A DNA stretch of 15,184 bases from an uncultured Marvinbryantia sp. GTDB taxonomy: Bacteria; Bacillota; Clostridia; Lachnospirales; Lachnospiraceae. This document shows, piece by piece, positions 6,447 to 13,519 of this stretch (position 1 is the stretch's first letter; each line of letters starts with the position of its first letter). Both the position numbers and the translations under genes were made by a program. A model generated the notes under the pieces. That model was not told where the DNA came from and did no database searches. It saw nothing but the letters and a program-made list of their open reading frames with translations. The DNA is taken from positions 1-15,184 of the forward strand of contig CAKRVB010000046.1 of assembly GCA_934408725.1 (NCBI GenBank), read 5' to 3'.

Positions 6447-6474
6447 GTGTCAGGACAAAAGTCACAGACTCTTT

Positions 6475-7728
6475 TTACAGACTTTCTTTTTTGCTGTACA
6501 GATCAATCAGGCGGATCAGAATGTCCACATTCTTTTCCAGAGCCTGAATAGCTACCAGTTCAAAACGGCCGTGTGCATTTTCATAACCGGCACTGATGTT
6601 AGGGCATGGGAGACCTTTCTGAGACAGGCATGCACCGTCTGTACCGCCACGCATCGGGATTGCGTGCATCTCTATGCCACAATCAGCCATAGCCTGTTTC
6701 GCATAATCAATCATATATGGTACTTTCATGATGGCTTCATACATGCTGGAGTATTTTCCGGTGTAAGAAGATTCTACGGTACCTGCTCCGTATTTTTCAT
6801 TTAAAGCAGCCACGCATTTTTCCACATATTCATGTCTTTCCTGGAAACGTTTCTTGTCATGGTCACGGATCAGGCAGCGGAGGAATGCTTTTTCCACAGT
6901 TCCCTCAAACTTAATTGGATGGAAATAACCCTCCCGATTTTCTGTATGCTGAGGGCGTTCCAATGCAGGAAGCATATTCATGAATTCTCCACCGATCTCA
7001 ATGGCATTTTTCATAATATTTTTTGCAGTCCCAGGATGAACATTCAGTCCGTGGATATTCAGATGAACTTCCTCCCCATTAAAGTTCTCATAGATAAAAT
7101 CGCCAAGTCCATCACCATCCAGAGTATAGGCAATGTCTGCACCGAAACGTTCAATGTCGAATTTGTGAGCACCAAGAAGGCCGACCTCTTCGTCACAGGT
7201 GAAACCAATCTGGATTGGTCCGTGAGGAAGTTCTGGATGTTTGCAGAAGTATTCTGCCATAGTCATGATGGAAGTGATAGCTGCCTTGTCATCTCCGCCC
7301 AGCAGAGTGGTACCGTCTGTCAGAATCAGATCCTGACCGGTATACATGGAAAGACGAGGATATTTGGCTGCTTCCATTACAATATTCAGTTCTTTATTTA
7401 ATACGATATCTCCGCCTGGATAGTTTTCCAGAACCCATGGCTTTACATCGGTACCACTGGCATCTGGAGCAGTATCCATATGGCCAAGAAATCCGATAGA
7501 AATGCCACCGCCATTTGGCAGGGTAGATGGAATAGTGCCGTATACATTACAGAAATCATCGTGAGTGACGTTCTGAAGTCCGATGTTCTTCATTTCTTCT
7601 TCCAGCATATGAGCCAGATCCCACTGTTTTTCTGTACTTGGAACGGTAGCTGCGCCATTCTGAGACTGAGTATCTACTTTGGCGTAACGGATAAAACGTT
7701 CTTTTACCTGATCGTAAAACTGTGACAT
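6475..7728 (-). CDS. pepT: Peptidase T (tripeptide aminopeptidase, M20 metallopeptidase)
   Basis: This 417-residue cytosolic zinc aminopeptidase removes the N-terminal residue from tripeptides. M20 di-metal motifs are visible: GHMDTAPD (His83, Asp85), GGDDKAA (bridging Asp146), TCDEEVG (Glu180/Glu181), LDGDG (Asp203) and ENAHGRFE near the C-terminus (His386). The dimerisation (lid) domain lies between about 215 and 320, with HGLNVHPGTAKN. The frame stays open to 7974, but that would add 82 residues with no family likeness across the promoter region. ATG 7728 has AAAGGAGAG just upstream and fits the family length of about 410. It is divergent from the peptide transporter, which suggests a shared role: imported peptides are cut in the cytosol. 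Confidence 0.96.
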   Translation of the reverse strand: MSQFYDQVKERFIRYAKVDTQSQNGAATVPSTEKQWDLAHMLEEEMKNIGLQNVTHDDFCNVYGTIPSTLPNGGGISIGFLGHMDTAPDASGTDVKPWVLENYPGGDIVLNKELNIVMEAAKYPRLSMYTGQDLILTDGTTLLGGDDKAAITSIMTMAEYFCKHPELPHGPIQIGFTCDEEVGLLGAHKFDIERFGADIAYTLDGDGLGDFIYENFNGEEVHLNIHGLNVHPGTAKNIMKNAIEIGGEFMNMLPALERPQHTENREGYFHPIKFEGTVEKAFLRCLIRDHDKKRFQERHEYVEKCVAALNEKYGAGTVESSYTGKYSSMYEAIMKVPYMIDYAKQAMADCGIEMHAIPMRGGTDGACLSQKGLPCPNISAGYENAHGRFELVAIQALEKNVDILIRLIDLYSKKESL

Positions 7729-7763
7729 AATTGTCTCTCCTTTAGTAAATAAAATTAGTATTG

Positions 7764-7809
7764 ATATGCCACTTTTTATGACAAACAGATTGACAGAAAA
7801 GTGGCATAT
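7764..7809. repeat. Perfect 13-base inverted repeat in the pepT / transporter control region
   Basis: ATATGCCACTTTT (7764-7776) and AAAAGTGGCATAT (7797-7809) are exact reverse complements separated by 20 bases, so the arm centres are 33 bases (about three helical turns) apart. The right arm overlaps the spacer of the first transporter promoter. In the pepT transcript the pair would form a hairpin at or near the 5' end. No T-run follows on either strand, so it is not a terminator. It could be an operator or an mRNA-protecting hairpin. Confidence 0.8.
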
Positions 7810-7817
7810 AATATAAT
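7790..7817 (+). promoter_or_regulatory. Upstream promoter (P1) of the peptide transporter operon
   Basis: TTGACA (7790-7795) and TATAAT (7812-7817) are both perfect, with a 16-base spacer. The resulting leader to the binding-protein gene would be about 170 bases. The -10 shares bases with the opposing pepT promoter. Confidence 0.65.
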
Positions 7818-7843
7818 TATACACCCCTGTGCTAAAAGCGCAA
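7816..7843 (-). promoter_or_regulatory. Promoter of pepT
   Basis: Read on the minus strand, TTGCGC (7843-7838) and a perfect TATAAT (7821-7816) are 16 bases apart. Transcription would start near 7809, so the pepT leader of about 80 bases would begin with the 13-base inverted repeat. The -10 forms a palindrome, TATAATTATA, with the -10 of the opposing promoter. Confidence 0.6.
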
Positions 7844-7916
7844 GAAGAAGTTATAGGGTTACTGGTCATGGAGTGAACAATAACGTTGTATTTGACAGAA
7901 AAACAGATGTATGACA

Positions 7917-7946
7917 TTGACAGATGACACTTTAGTGTGTTAAAAT
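7917..7946 (+). promoter_or_regulatory. Proximal promoter (P2) of the peptide transporter operon
   Basis: TTGACA (7917-7922) and TAAAAT (7941-7946) are 18 bases apart, with GTGTGT before the -10. The expected start is near 7953, about 40 bases before the gene. The spacer carries a small palindrome, ACAC-TTTA-GTGT (7927-7938), and TGACA recurs at 7912, 7918 and 7925. Confidence 0.65.
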
Positions 7947-7995
7947 TTATACAGTCCGCTTCATTTACAAGCAAGCATTATAAAGGAGGAGAAAA

Positions 7996-9531
7996 ATGAG
8001 CAGAAAAGGACTTATGAGATTTTTAATCGCTGCAGCAGTATCTGCAACGGCGCTGTTCGGAAGTATGAGTGTTTCCGCAGCAGAGACTACCCAGGATACG
8101 CTGACTGTAGCAATGGGATCCGATGCAACCAGTATCGACCCGGTAGCTGTATGTAATGTATATTCATCCAACATTATGGCGCAGATCTATGACACACTGA
8201 TTGATGTGGCAGAAGATGGTACCGTAACACCGAGACTTGCAGAGAGCTATGAAGTGTCAGATGATGGACTTACCTATACTTTTAAGATTCGTCAGGGCGT
8301 AAAGTTCCACAATGGAGATGAATTAAAGGCAAGTGATGTAGCATACTCACTGAAGCGTGCACAGGCCAGTGCAGCAGTAGCTCACATCTTTGGAGACATC
8401 GATCCGGACAGCTTTGAAGTACCGGATGATTACACAGTATCTTTTAAACTTCAGCAGCAGAATACCGGTTTCATCGCAGGTCTTGCCAATACAGGTGCCA
8501 GCATTGTTCCAGAAGCTGTTGTAGAAGCAGAAGGCGATAACTTCGGAAGCAACCCAATCGGTACCGGCCCATTCAAGTTCGTAAGCTGGACAAAGAACGA
8601 CACCATCGAACTGGAACGTAACGATGATTACTTCGGAGAAGAACCGGCACTGTCCAAGATCACATTCCGTATCATCACTGAAGCAACCAACCGTGCTATC
8701 GAACTGGAGAGCGGCGGTGTAGATATGGCATTTGATATTTCTACCAACGATATCAGCCGTGTAGAAGACAACAGCAATCTTCAGCTGATCCGTAAGGTAG
8801 ACAACCAGACTACTTTCATGGCATTCAACTGCGAGAAAGAGCCATGGAACAACCCGGATGTACGTCAGGCTATCTCTTATGCACTGGATACCACAGCAAT
8901 CTGCAACGCAGTATGGCGTGGAGTAGGCGCACCAGCAGCAGGTCCGATCGCACCAAACGTAAAATATCACGATAACGATCTGACACCACATGAATACAAT
9001 GTAGAAAAAGCAAAAGAACTGCTGGCAGCAGCAGGCGTTCAGGAAGGTCAGAAGCTGGTGATCTCTACCAACGAACGTCAGGAAAGAATCGACATGGCTA
9101 CGATTATCCAGAGCCAGTTAAAGGAAGTTGGCATCGATGTTGAGATCGAAGTACTGGAGTGGGGCGCACTTCTGGACAAGGCTGACAGACGTGAACAGGA
9201 TGCGATCATGGTAGGATGGACCTGCCAGACAGCAGATCCGGATATGGCTGTATACGCTGTATTCCATACACAGTCCAATGGACAGGTTGGTAACAACTAT
9301 GCAAACTTCAGCAGTGAAAAAGTAGATGAACTGCTGGAAAAAGGAAGATCCATGCCGGATTCAGATGACAGAGAAGCAGTTTACAAAGAGCTGCAGGAAG
9401 AGATCGTAGCAGAAGCACCATGGGTATTCCTGAACAATGGTGAAGTAGTAGTTGGTGCAAAAGCCAACATGAAAGGATTTGAACCTACCGCATTTGGTTA
9501 TCATCCATTATACAACATTTACTTCGAGTAA
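7996..9531 (+). CDS. Peptide ABC transporter substrate-binding protein (SBP family 5, Dpp/Opp/Gsi type)
   Basis: This 511-residue extracellular binding protein captures peptides and delivers them to the permeases. An N-terminal Sec signal (Arg/Lys start, hydrophobic core to about residue 22, VSA-AET cleavage site near residue 28) is clear. Typical family segments follow: TSIDPVAVCN, PRLAESYEVSDDGLTYTFKIRQGVKFHNGD, NPIGTGPFKFVSW, NPDVRQAISYALD and EAPWVFLNNGEVV. Length and layout resemble GsiB/DppA, so di- or small peptides (or glutathione) are likely, but the substrate cannot be read from sequence. Unusually for a Gram-positive binding protein there is no lipobox cysteine: the expected place reads ALFGS with Ser23. 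AAAGGAGG (7982-7989) is a very strong ribosome binding site, and arginine is mostly CGT, suggesting high expression. Confidence 0.93.
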   Translation: MSRKGLMRFLIAAAVSATALFGSMSVSAAETTQDTLTVAMGSDATSIDPVAVCNVYSSNIMAQIYDTLIDVAEDGTVTPRLAESYEVSDDGLTYTFKIRQGVKFHNGDELKASDVAYSLKRAQASAAVAHIFGDIDPDSFEVPDDYTVSFKLQQQNTGFIAGLANTGASIVPEAVVEAEGDNFGSNPIGTGPFKFVSWTKNDTIELERNDDYFGEEPALSKITFRIITEATNRAIELESGGVDMAFDISTNDISRVEDNSNLQLIRKVDNQTTFMAFNCEKEPWNNPDVRQAISYALDTTAICNAVWRGVGAPAAGPIAPNVKYHDNDLTPHEYNVEKAKELLAAAGVQEGQKLVISTNERQERIDMATIIQSQLKEVGIDVEIEVLEWGALLDKADRREQDAIMVGWTCQTADPDMAVYAVFHTQSNGQVGNNYANFSSEKVDELLEKGRSMPDSDDREAVYKELQEEIVAEAPWVFLNNGEVVVGAKANMKGFEPTAFGYHPLYNIYFE

Positions 9532-9537
9532 AAGTTG

Positions 9538-9589
9538 TTGGAAAAGAGCAGATTTACAACGGGGGAAGCTGCAGCTTCCCCTTTTCCAA
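9538..9589 (+). promoter_or_regulatory. Intercistronic stem-loop between binding protein and permease
   Basis: The inner stem GGGGAAGC (9562-9569) / GCTTCCCC (9574-9581) with loop TGCA is enclosed by an outer stem TTGGAAAA (9538-9545) / TTTTCCAA (9582-9589). Only four T follow the inner stem before CC, a weak U-tract. It probably protects the upstream mRNA or causes partial termination, giving more binding protein than membrane subunits. Confidence 0.75.
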
Positions 9590-9616
9590 TGAGAAAAACA
9601 GAAAGGAAAGACGTCT

Positions 9617-10546
9617 ATGCTAAAATATGTAGGTAAGCGTTTATTAATGATGATCCCGGTATTACTGGGCGTTACCTTTATCATATTTTCCATGCTGTAC
9701 ATCACACCTGGCGATCCGGCCAGACTGGTACTGGGCGATTCGGCTTCTCCGGAAGCAGTAGAGCAGTACCGGGAAGAACAGGGACTCAATGATCCGTTCC
9801 TGGTGCAGTATGGAAGATATATGAAGAACCTGATTCTCCATGGAGATCTGGGAACTTCTTATTCCACAAAGAAGCCGGTAATTGATCTGATCAAAGACTG
9901 TTTCCCGGCTACGGTAAAACTGGCATTTTGTTCTATGTTATTTGCACTAGTTCTGGGAATCCCAATTGGAATCATCTCGGCAATCAAGCAATATTCCATC
10001 TTTGATATGTGTTCCATGGCCTTTGCTTTGCTGGGTATTTCCATGCCGGTATTCTGGCTGGGCTTGTTGCTGACGCTGCTGTTCTCTGTAAAGCTGGGCT
10101 GGCTGCCATCATCTGGATTTAACACACCGCTCCATCTGATCCTGCCAGCTGTATCTCTGGGTGCGCAGTCTGTAGCGGTTATCACTCGTATGACCAGATC
10201 CAGTATGCTGGAAGTCATCAACATGGACTATATCAAGACAGCAAGAGCAAAAGGTCTCCATGAGAAAACCGTTATTATCAGACACGCACTGGGAAATGCT
10301 TTAATCCCGATTATCACATCTGCAGGTCTGCAGTTTGGTACTCTGCTGGGTGGAGCAGTTCTGACAGAGTCTATTTTCTCCATTCCTGGAATCGGACGAC
10401 TGATGGTAGACTCCATCAAGATGCGTGACTTCCCTACGGTACAGGGCGGTGTGCTGATCATTGCACTGGCGTTCAGTATTGTAAACCTCCTGGTTGACCT
10501 GTTATATGCATTTGTAGATCCGCGTATCAAAGCGCAGTATAAGTAG
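9617..10546 (+). CDS. Peptide ABC transporter permease, DppB/OppB type
   Basis: This 309-residue inner-membrane subunit forms half of the translocation channel. The N-terminal helix (about 8-28), ITPGDPARLVLG (29-40) and a long extracytoplasmic loop are typical of the DppB/GsiC/NikB group. About five further helices follow between 100 and 300. The cytoplasmic EAA-like coupling loop lies at about 205-232 (DYIKTARAKGLHE, with the conserved Gly), the contact site for the ATPases. The protein ends with FVDPRIKAQYK, the usual family ending. AAAGGAAAG (9602-9610) precedes the ATG. It lies 85 bases after the binding-protein gene across a stable stem-loop and 13 bases before the second permease gene. 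Confidence 0.94.
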   Translation: MLKYVGKRLLMMIPVLLGVTFIIFSMLYITPGDPARLVLGDSASPEAVEQYREEQGLNDPFLVQYGRYMKNLILHGDLGTSYSTKKPVIDLIKDCFPATVKLAFCSMLFALVLGIPIGIISAIKQYSIFDMCSMAFALLGISMPVFWLGLLLTLLFSVKLGWLPSSGFNTPLHLILPAVSLGAQSVAVITRMTRSSMLEVINMDYIKTARAKGLHEKTVIIRHALGNALIPIITSAGLQFGTLLGGAVLTESIFSIPGIGRLMVDSIKMRDFPTVQGGVLIIALAFSIVNLLVDLLYAFVDPRIKAQYK

Positions 10547-10559
10547 GAGGAGAGTACAT

Positions 10560-11417
10560 ATGGAAAAGAAAAAGAAATTTGCCCAGCTGGGCGATATATG
10601 GAAACGCCTTCGAAAAAACAAATTGGCGGTACTGGGACTGATTATTATCGTTATTATTTTCTTAGTAGCGATTTTTGCCAACTTTATTGCACCGTACAGC
10701 TATGACCAGCAGGATCTGCTGAGCTGCTTCCAGGGACCAAGTGCACAGCACTGGTTCGGTACGGATGAGTTTGGCCGGGATATCTTTAGCCGTGTGGTAT
10801 ACGGTACCAGAATCTCTCTGCTGATCGGTTTCGTAGCAGTAGCTATTGCTATGGTGATTGGTGTGCTCCTTGGAGCATTTTCCGGTTACTATGGAGCAAC
10901 TGTAGACAACGTTATCATGCGACTGATGGATATTCTGTTATCCATTCCACAGATCATTCTGGCGATTGCCATCGTGGCAGTACTGGGAAATGGTCTGTTT
11001 AACCTGATGCTTGCAGTCGGTATTTCCTCGATTCCGCATTATGCCAGAATTGTGCGTGCATCGGTACTTTCTGTAAAGGATCAGGAATTTATTGAAGCAG
11101 CCAAAGCGGCAGGATCATCGGATCTGCGTATTATTTTCAAACACATTATTCCAAACTGTCTGGCACCGATCATCGTTCAGGCTACCTTAGGTGTAGCAAT
11201 GGCGATCCTGACAGCGGCCGGACTTAGCTTTGTTGGACTGGGTATTTCCCCGCCAACTCCGGAATGGGGTTCTATGCTTTCTTCCGCAAGAAGCTATATT
11301 CGAGACTATGCTTATATGACCATGTTCCCGGGTCTTGCGATCATGATCACTATCTTTGCCCTGAATGTACTGGGTGACGGACTTCGTGATGCACTGGATC
11401 CGAAGCAGAAGAAATAG
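10560..11417 (+). CDS. Peptide ABC transporter permease, DppC/OppC type
   Basis: This 285-residue membrane subunit pairs with the preceding permease. A Lys-rich cytoplasmic start leads into the OppC-type N-terminal domain: first helix about 24-45, then ANFIAPYSYDQQD. The family block HWFGTDEFGRDIFSRVVYGTRISL lies at about 64-87, written here in two parts as HWFGTDEFGRD and IFSRVVYGTRISL. Later helices enclose the EAA loop (EFIEAAKAAGSSDLRIIFKH, about 180-199). The C-terminus NVLGDGLRDALDPKQKK is typical. AGGAGG (10545-10550) overlaps the stop of the upstream gene, with nine bases to the ATG. The ATPase gene follows after 12 bases, so all parts are co-transcribed. Confidence 0.94.
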   Translation: MEKKKKFAQLGDIWKRLRKNKLAVLGLIIIVIIFLVAIFANFIAPYSYDQQDLLSCFQGPSAQHWFGTDEFGRDIFSRVVYGTRISLLIGFVAVAIAMVIGVLLGAFSGYYGATVDNVIMRLMDILLSIPQIILAIAIVAVLGNGLFNLMLAVGISSIPHYARIVRASVLSVKDQEFIEAAKAAGSSDLRIIFKHIIPNCLAPIIVQATLGVAMAILTAAGLSFVGLGISPPTPEWGSMLSSARSYIRDYAYMTMFPGLAIMITIFALNVLGDGLRDALDPKQKK

Positions 11418-11429
11418 GAGGAGAGGAAT

Positions 11430-12425
11430 ATGGCTAACGAGAAAAAGAATTTACTTGAGATCCGTGACCTGACGGTGGAATACCATACCAACGGTGGTGT
11501 GGTACATGCAGTCAACGGATTGAATCTGGAGGTGGCACAGGGGGAAACTCTTGGATTCGTGGGGGAAACCGGTGCCGGAAAAACAACAACTGCTCTGAGT
11601 ATTCTGAATCTGCTTCCTCGTCCACAGGGCAAGGTACTGAGTGGATCTGTAAAATATAACGGAGAAGAGATTTTAAATAAATCCAACAAAGAGATGACCC
11701 GTATCCGTGGAGAAAAGATCTCCATGATCTTCCAGGATCCGATGACATCTCTGAACCCGGTTATGACGGTAGGAGATCAGATCGCAGAAGGAATTCGTCT
11801 GCATGAGCATCTGAATAAAGCAGACGCTCATAAAAAGGCACTGGAGATGCTGGAGACCGTAGGTATCCGTCCAGAGCGTGCTTCTGATTATCCACATCAG
11901 TTTTCCGGTGGTATGAAGCAGCGTGTAGTTATCGCTATTGCGCTGGCCTGTAATCCGGAACTGCTGATTGCTGATGAACCGACCACTGCACTGGATGTAA
12001 CGATTCAGGCACAGATGCTGGAGCTGATGAAGGGACTGAAGGATCAGTATGATACGTCTATGATTATGATTACTCATGACCTGGGGATTGTGGCTGAGAT
12101 CTGTGATAAAGTAGCAATTATGTATGCAGGAAATGTGGTAGAATATGGCGATAAAGTGGATATCTTCACACCGGAAAAACCACACCATCCATATACTGTT
12201 GGACTGTTTGATTCCATTCCAGATATCTATCATGAACAGGAAGAACTGAAGATCATCAAAGGTCTGACACCGGACCCGACCAATCTGCCGTCCGGATGTA
12301 CCTTCCACCCGAGATGTCCGTATGCCTGCGAAGAATGCAGCAAACAGGTACCGAAGCATCTGGAAGTAGAACCTGGACATACGATCAGCTGTCACAGATT
12401 TGATGATACAAAGGAGGTGAAGTAA
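11430..12425 (+). CDS. Peptide ABC transporter ATP-binding protein, OppD/DppD type
   Basis: This 331-residue cytosolic ATPase powers import. Walker A GETGAGKTT lies at 45-53 (Lys51), Q-loop FQDP has Gln102, signature FSGGM lies at 158-162, Walker B LLIADE at 178-183 with Glu183 as catalytic base, and the H-loop has His216. The signature is near-canonical (LSGGQ type), and Walker A carries Thr where Ser is more usual. The C-terminal oligopeptide-transporter extension holds Cys290, Cys296, Cys303 and Cys321 in the GC-x-F-x2-RC...C...CH pattern, which in some DppD proteins binds a [4Fe-4S] cluster. Cys300 is extra. The next gene begins immediately after its stop, and its ribosome binding site, AAGGAGGTGA, lies inside the last codons of this gene. 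Confidence 0.95.
   Translation: MANEKKNLLEIRDLTVEYHTNGGVVHAVNGLNLEVAQGETLGFVGETGAGKTTTALSILNLLPRPQGKVLSGSVKYNGEEILNKSNKEMTRIRGEKISMIFQDPMTSLNPVMTVGDQIAEGIRLHEHLNKADAHKKALEMLETVGIRPERASDYPHQFSGGMKQRVVIAIALACNPELLIADEPTTALDVTIQAQMLELMKGLKDQYDTSMIMITHDLGIVAEICDKVAIMYAGNVVEYGDKVDIFTPEKPHHPYTVGLFDSIPDIYHEQEELKIIKGLTPDPTNLPSGCTFHPRCPYACEECSKQVPKHLEVEPGHTISCHRFDDTKEVK
12411..12420 (+). promoter_or_regulatory. Extended ribosome binding site for the second ATPase gene
   Basis: AAGGAGGTGA is a ten-base match to the anti-Shine-Dalgarno end of 16S rRNA, placed five bases before ATG 12426. It fixes the start of the downstream gene and should drive strong translation from within the end of the upstream gene. 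Confidence 0.85.
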
Positions 12426-13385
12426 ATGGCAGAGACAATCCTTGAAGTAAAGAATCTGAAGAAATATTTCAAGACCAAAAAAGGAATGCTGCATGCACTG
12501 GATGATGTGAGTTTTTCTATCAATCAGGGAGAGACCCTTGGTCTGGTTGGAGAATCCGGATGTGGTAAGTCCACCACCGGCCGTGCCATTTTAAGACTTC
12601 ATGAGCCGACCAGCGGAGAAGTATTGTTCCGTGGTACCGATGTAGTAAAGCTGAACGCAGCGCAGATGAAGGAAATGAGAAAGAAAATGCAGATCGTATT
12701 CCAGGATCCGTATTCTTCTCTGAATCCGCGTCTGAACATTGAAGAGTTGATCTCAGAGCCGCTGCTGGTAAATAAGGTATATGATAACAAGACAGATCTG
12801 TACAATCGTGTACATGAGGTTATGGATATTGTAGGTCTGGAACGCAGACTTTCCACCTCTTATCCACATGAGCTGGATGGAGGAAGAAGACAGCGTATCG
12901 GTATTGCCCGTGCCCTGTCTATTAATCCGGAATTTATTGTTATGGATGAACCGGTCTCCGCACTGGATGTGAGTGTGCAGGCACAGATCCTGAACCTGAT
13001 GAATCAGCTGAAGAAGGATCTGGGACTGACCTATCTGTTTATTTCCCATAACCTGAGCGTCGTAAAGCATGTCAGCGACCGTATTGCAGTTATGTACCTT
13101 GGTAAAATTGTGGAGATGGCAGATTACAAAGATATCTTTGACAATCCACTGCATCCATATACTCAGGCACTGTTGTCAGCGATCCCGATTCCAAGACTGG
13201 ATGTTGAAAAACGCCAGCGTATTATTTTGGAAGGAGACGTACCGAGCCCGGTCAATCCACCGGAAGGCTGTCGTTTCTGCGGACGCTGCCGTTTCCGCAA
13301 AGAGGGATGCGACAAGAACGAACCAAAGCTGGTAGATGTTGGAAACGGACATCTGGTAGCGTGCCATCTGGTAGCAGATAAATAA
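12426..13385 (+). CDS. Peptide ABC transporter ATP-binding protein, OppF/DppF type, with altered signature motif
   Basis: This 319-residue partner ATPase dimerises with the preceding one. Walker A GESGCGKST lies at 42-50 (Lys48), Q-loop Gln93, Walker B FIVMDE at 170-175, D-loop SALD at 178-181 and H-loop His208. The ABC signature at 150-154 reads LDGGR instead of LSGGQ: Asp replaces the Ser that contacts ATP gamma-phosphate and Arg replaces Gln. All other catalytic elements are intact. I recall this HELDGGRRQR form in other clostridial OppF-like proteins, so it is probably a lineage trait rather than decay. The C-terminal extension has Cys282, Cys288, Cys295 and Cys313 in the iron-sulfur-like pattern, plus Cys285. 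The stop of the upstream gene directly abuts its ATG. A strong terminator closes the operon. Confidence 0.94.
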   Translation: MAETILEVKNLKKYFKTKKGMLHALDDVSFSINQGETLGLVGESGCGKSTTGRAILRLHEPTSGEVLFRGTDVVKLNAAQMKEMRKKMQIVFQDPYSSLNPRLNIEELISEPLLVNKVYDNKTDLYNRVHEVMDIVGLERRLSTSYPHELDGGRRQRIGIARALSINPEFIVMDEPVSALDVSVQAQILNLMNQLKKDLGLTYLFISHNLSVVKHVSDRIAVMYLGKIVEMADYKDIFDNPLHPYTQALLSAIPIPRLDVEKRQRIILEGDVPSPVNPPEGCRFCGRCRFRKEGCDKNEPKLVDVGNGHLVACHLVADK

Positions 13386-13406
13386 AAAATATAGAGAAAT
13401 CCAAAG

Positions 13407-13447
13407 CCGGAATACTTTTGCAAAGTGCAGAAGTATTCTGGTTTTTT
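13407..13447 (+). terminator. Terminator of the peptide transporter operon
   Basis: A 16-pair stem (13407-13422 with 13426-13441, including G-T pairs) closes an AAG loop and is followed by six T (13442-13447). It begins 21 bases after the second ATPase gene. Confidence 0.92.
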
Positions 13448-13453
13448 ACATGG

Positions 13454-13481
13454 TTTACAAAAGCAGATAGAATGTTATAGT
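13454..13481 (+). promoter_or_regulatory. Promoter of the ThrE-like gene pair
   Basis: TTTACA (13454-13459) and TATAGT (13476-13481) are 16 bases apart, with an extended -10 (TGT directly before). The -35 starts only seven bases after the T-run of the upstream terminator. The leader to ATG 13520 is about 30 bases. Confidence 0.7.
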
Positions 13482-13519
13482 ATGGAAACAGAGTATGATG
13501 ATATGGAAGGATAATAAAA

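Noticed and set aside
5689..6465. 258-residue minus-strand frame opposite sdaAA
   Set aside because: It is rich in Cys, His and Ser, as expected from reading a conserved gene backwards. It lacks a ribosome binding site and spans the bidirectional terminator.
6445..7401. Plus-strand frames (119 and 189 residues) opposite pepT
   Set aside because: Antisense shadows of the pepT coding region; the sense strand encodes a full set of M20 catalytic motifs.
7911..7943. Ten-codon frame (MTLTDDTLVC) upstream of the binding protein, considered as a leader peptide
   Set aside because: No ribosome binding site, it lies within promoter P2, and there is no terminator or alternative fold that it could control.
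7729..7974. 82-residue N-terminal extension of pepT on the minus strand
   Set aside because: It crosses the pepT promoter and the inverted repeat, has no likeness to peptidase T, and ATG 7728 has its own ribosome binding site.
7729..7995. Riboswitch or T-box in the transporter leader
   Set aside because: No T-box sequence, no specifier arrangement and no terminator/antiterminator pair is visible; the repeats fit protein binding or simple hairpins better.
9562..9587. Intercistronic stem-loop read as a true operon-ending terminator
   Set aside because: Only four T before CC, and the downstream permease and ATPase genes have no promoter of their own that I can find, so full termination is unlikely.
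11673..12494. 273-residue minus-strand frame opposite the two ATPase genes
   Set aside because: It is a shadow of highly conserved coding sequence spanning two genes, with no ribosome binding site and no recognisable domain.
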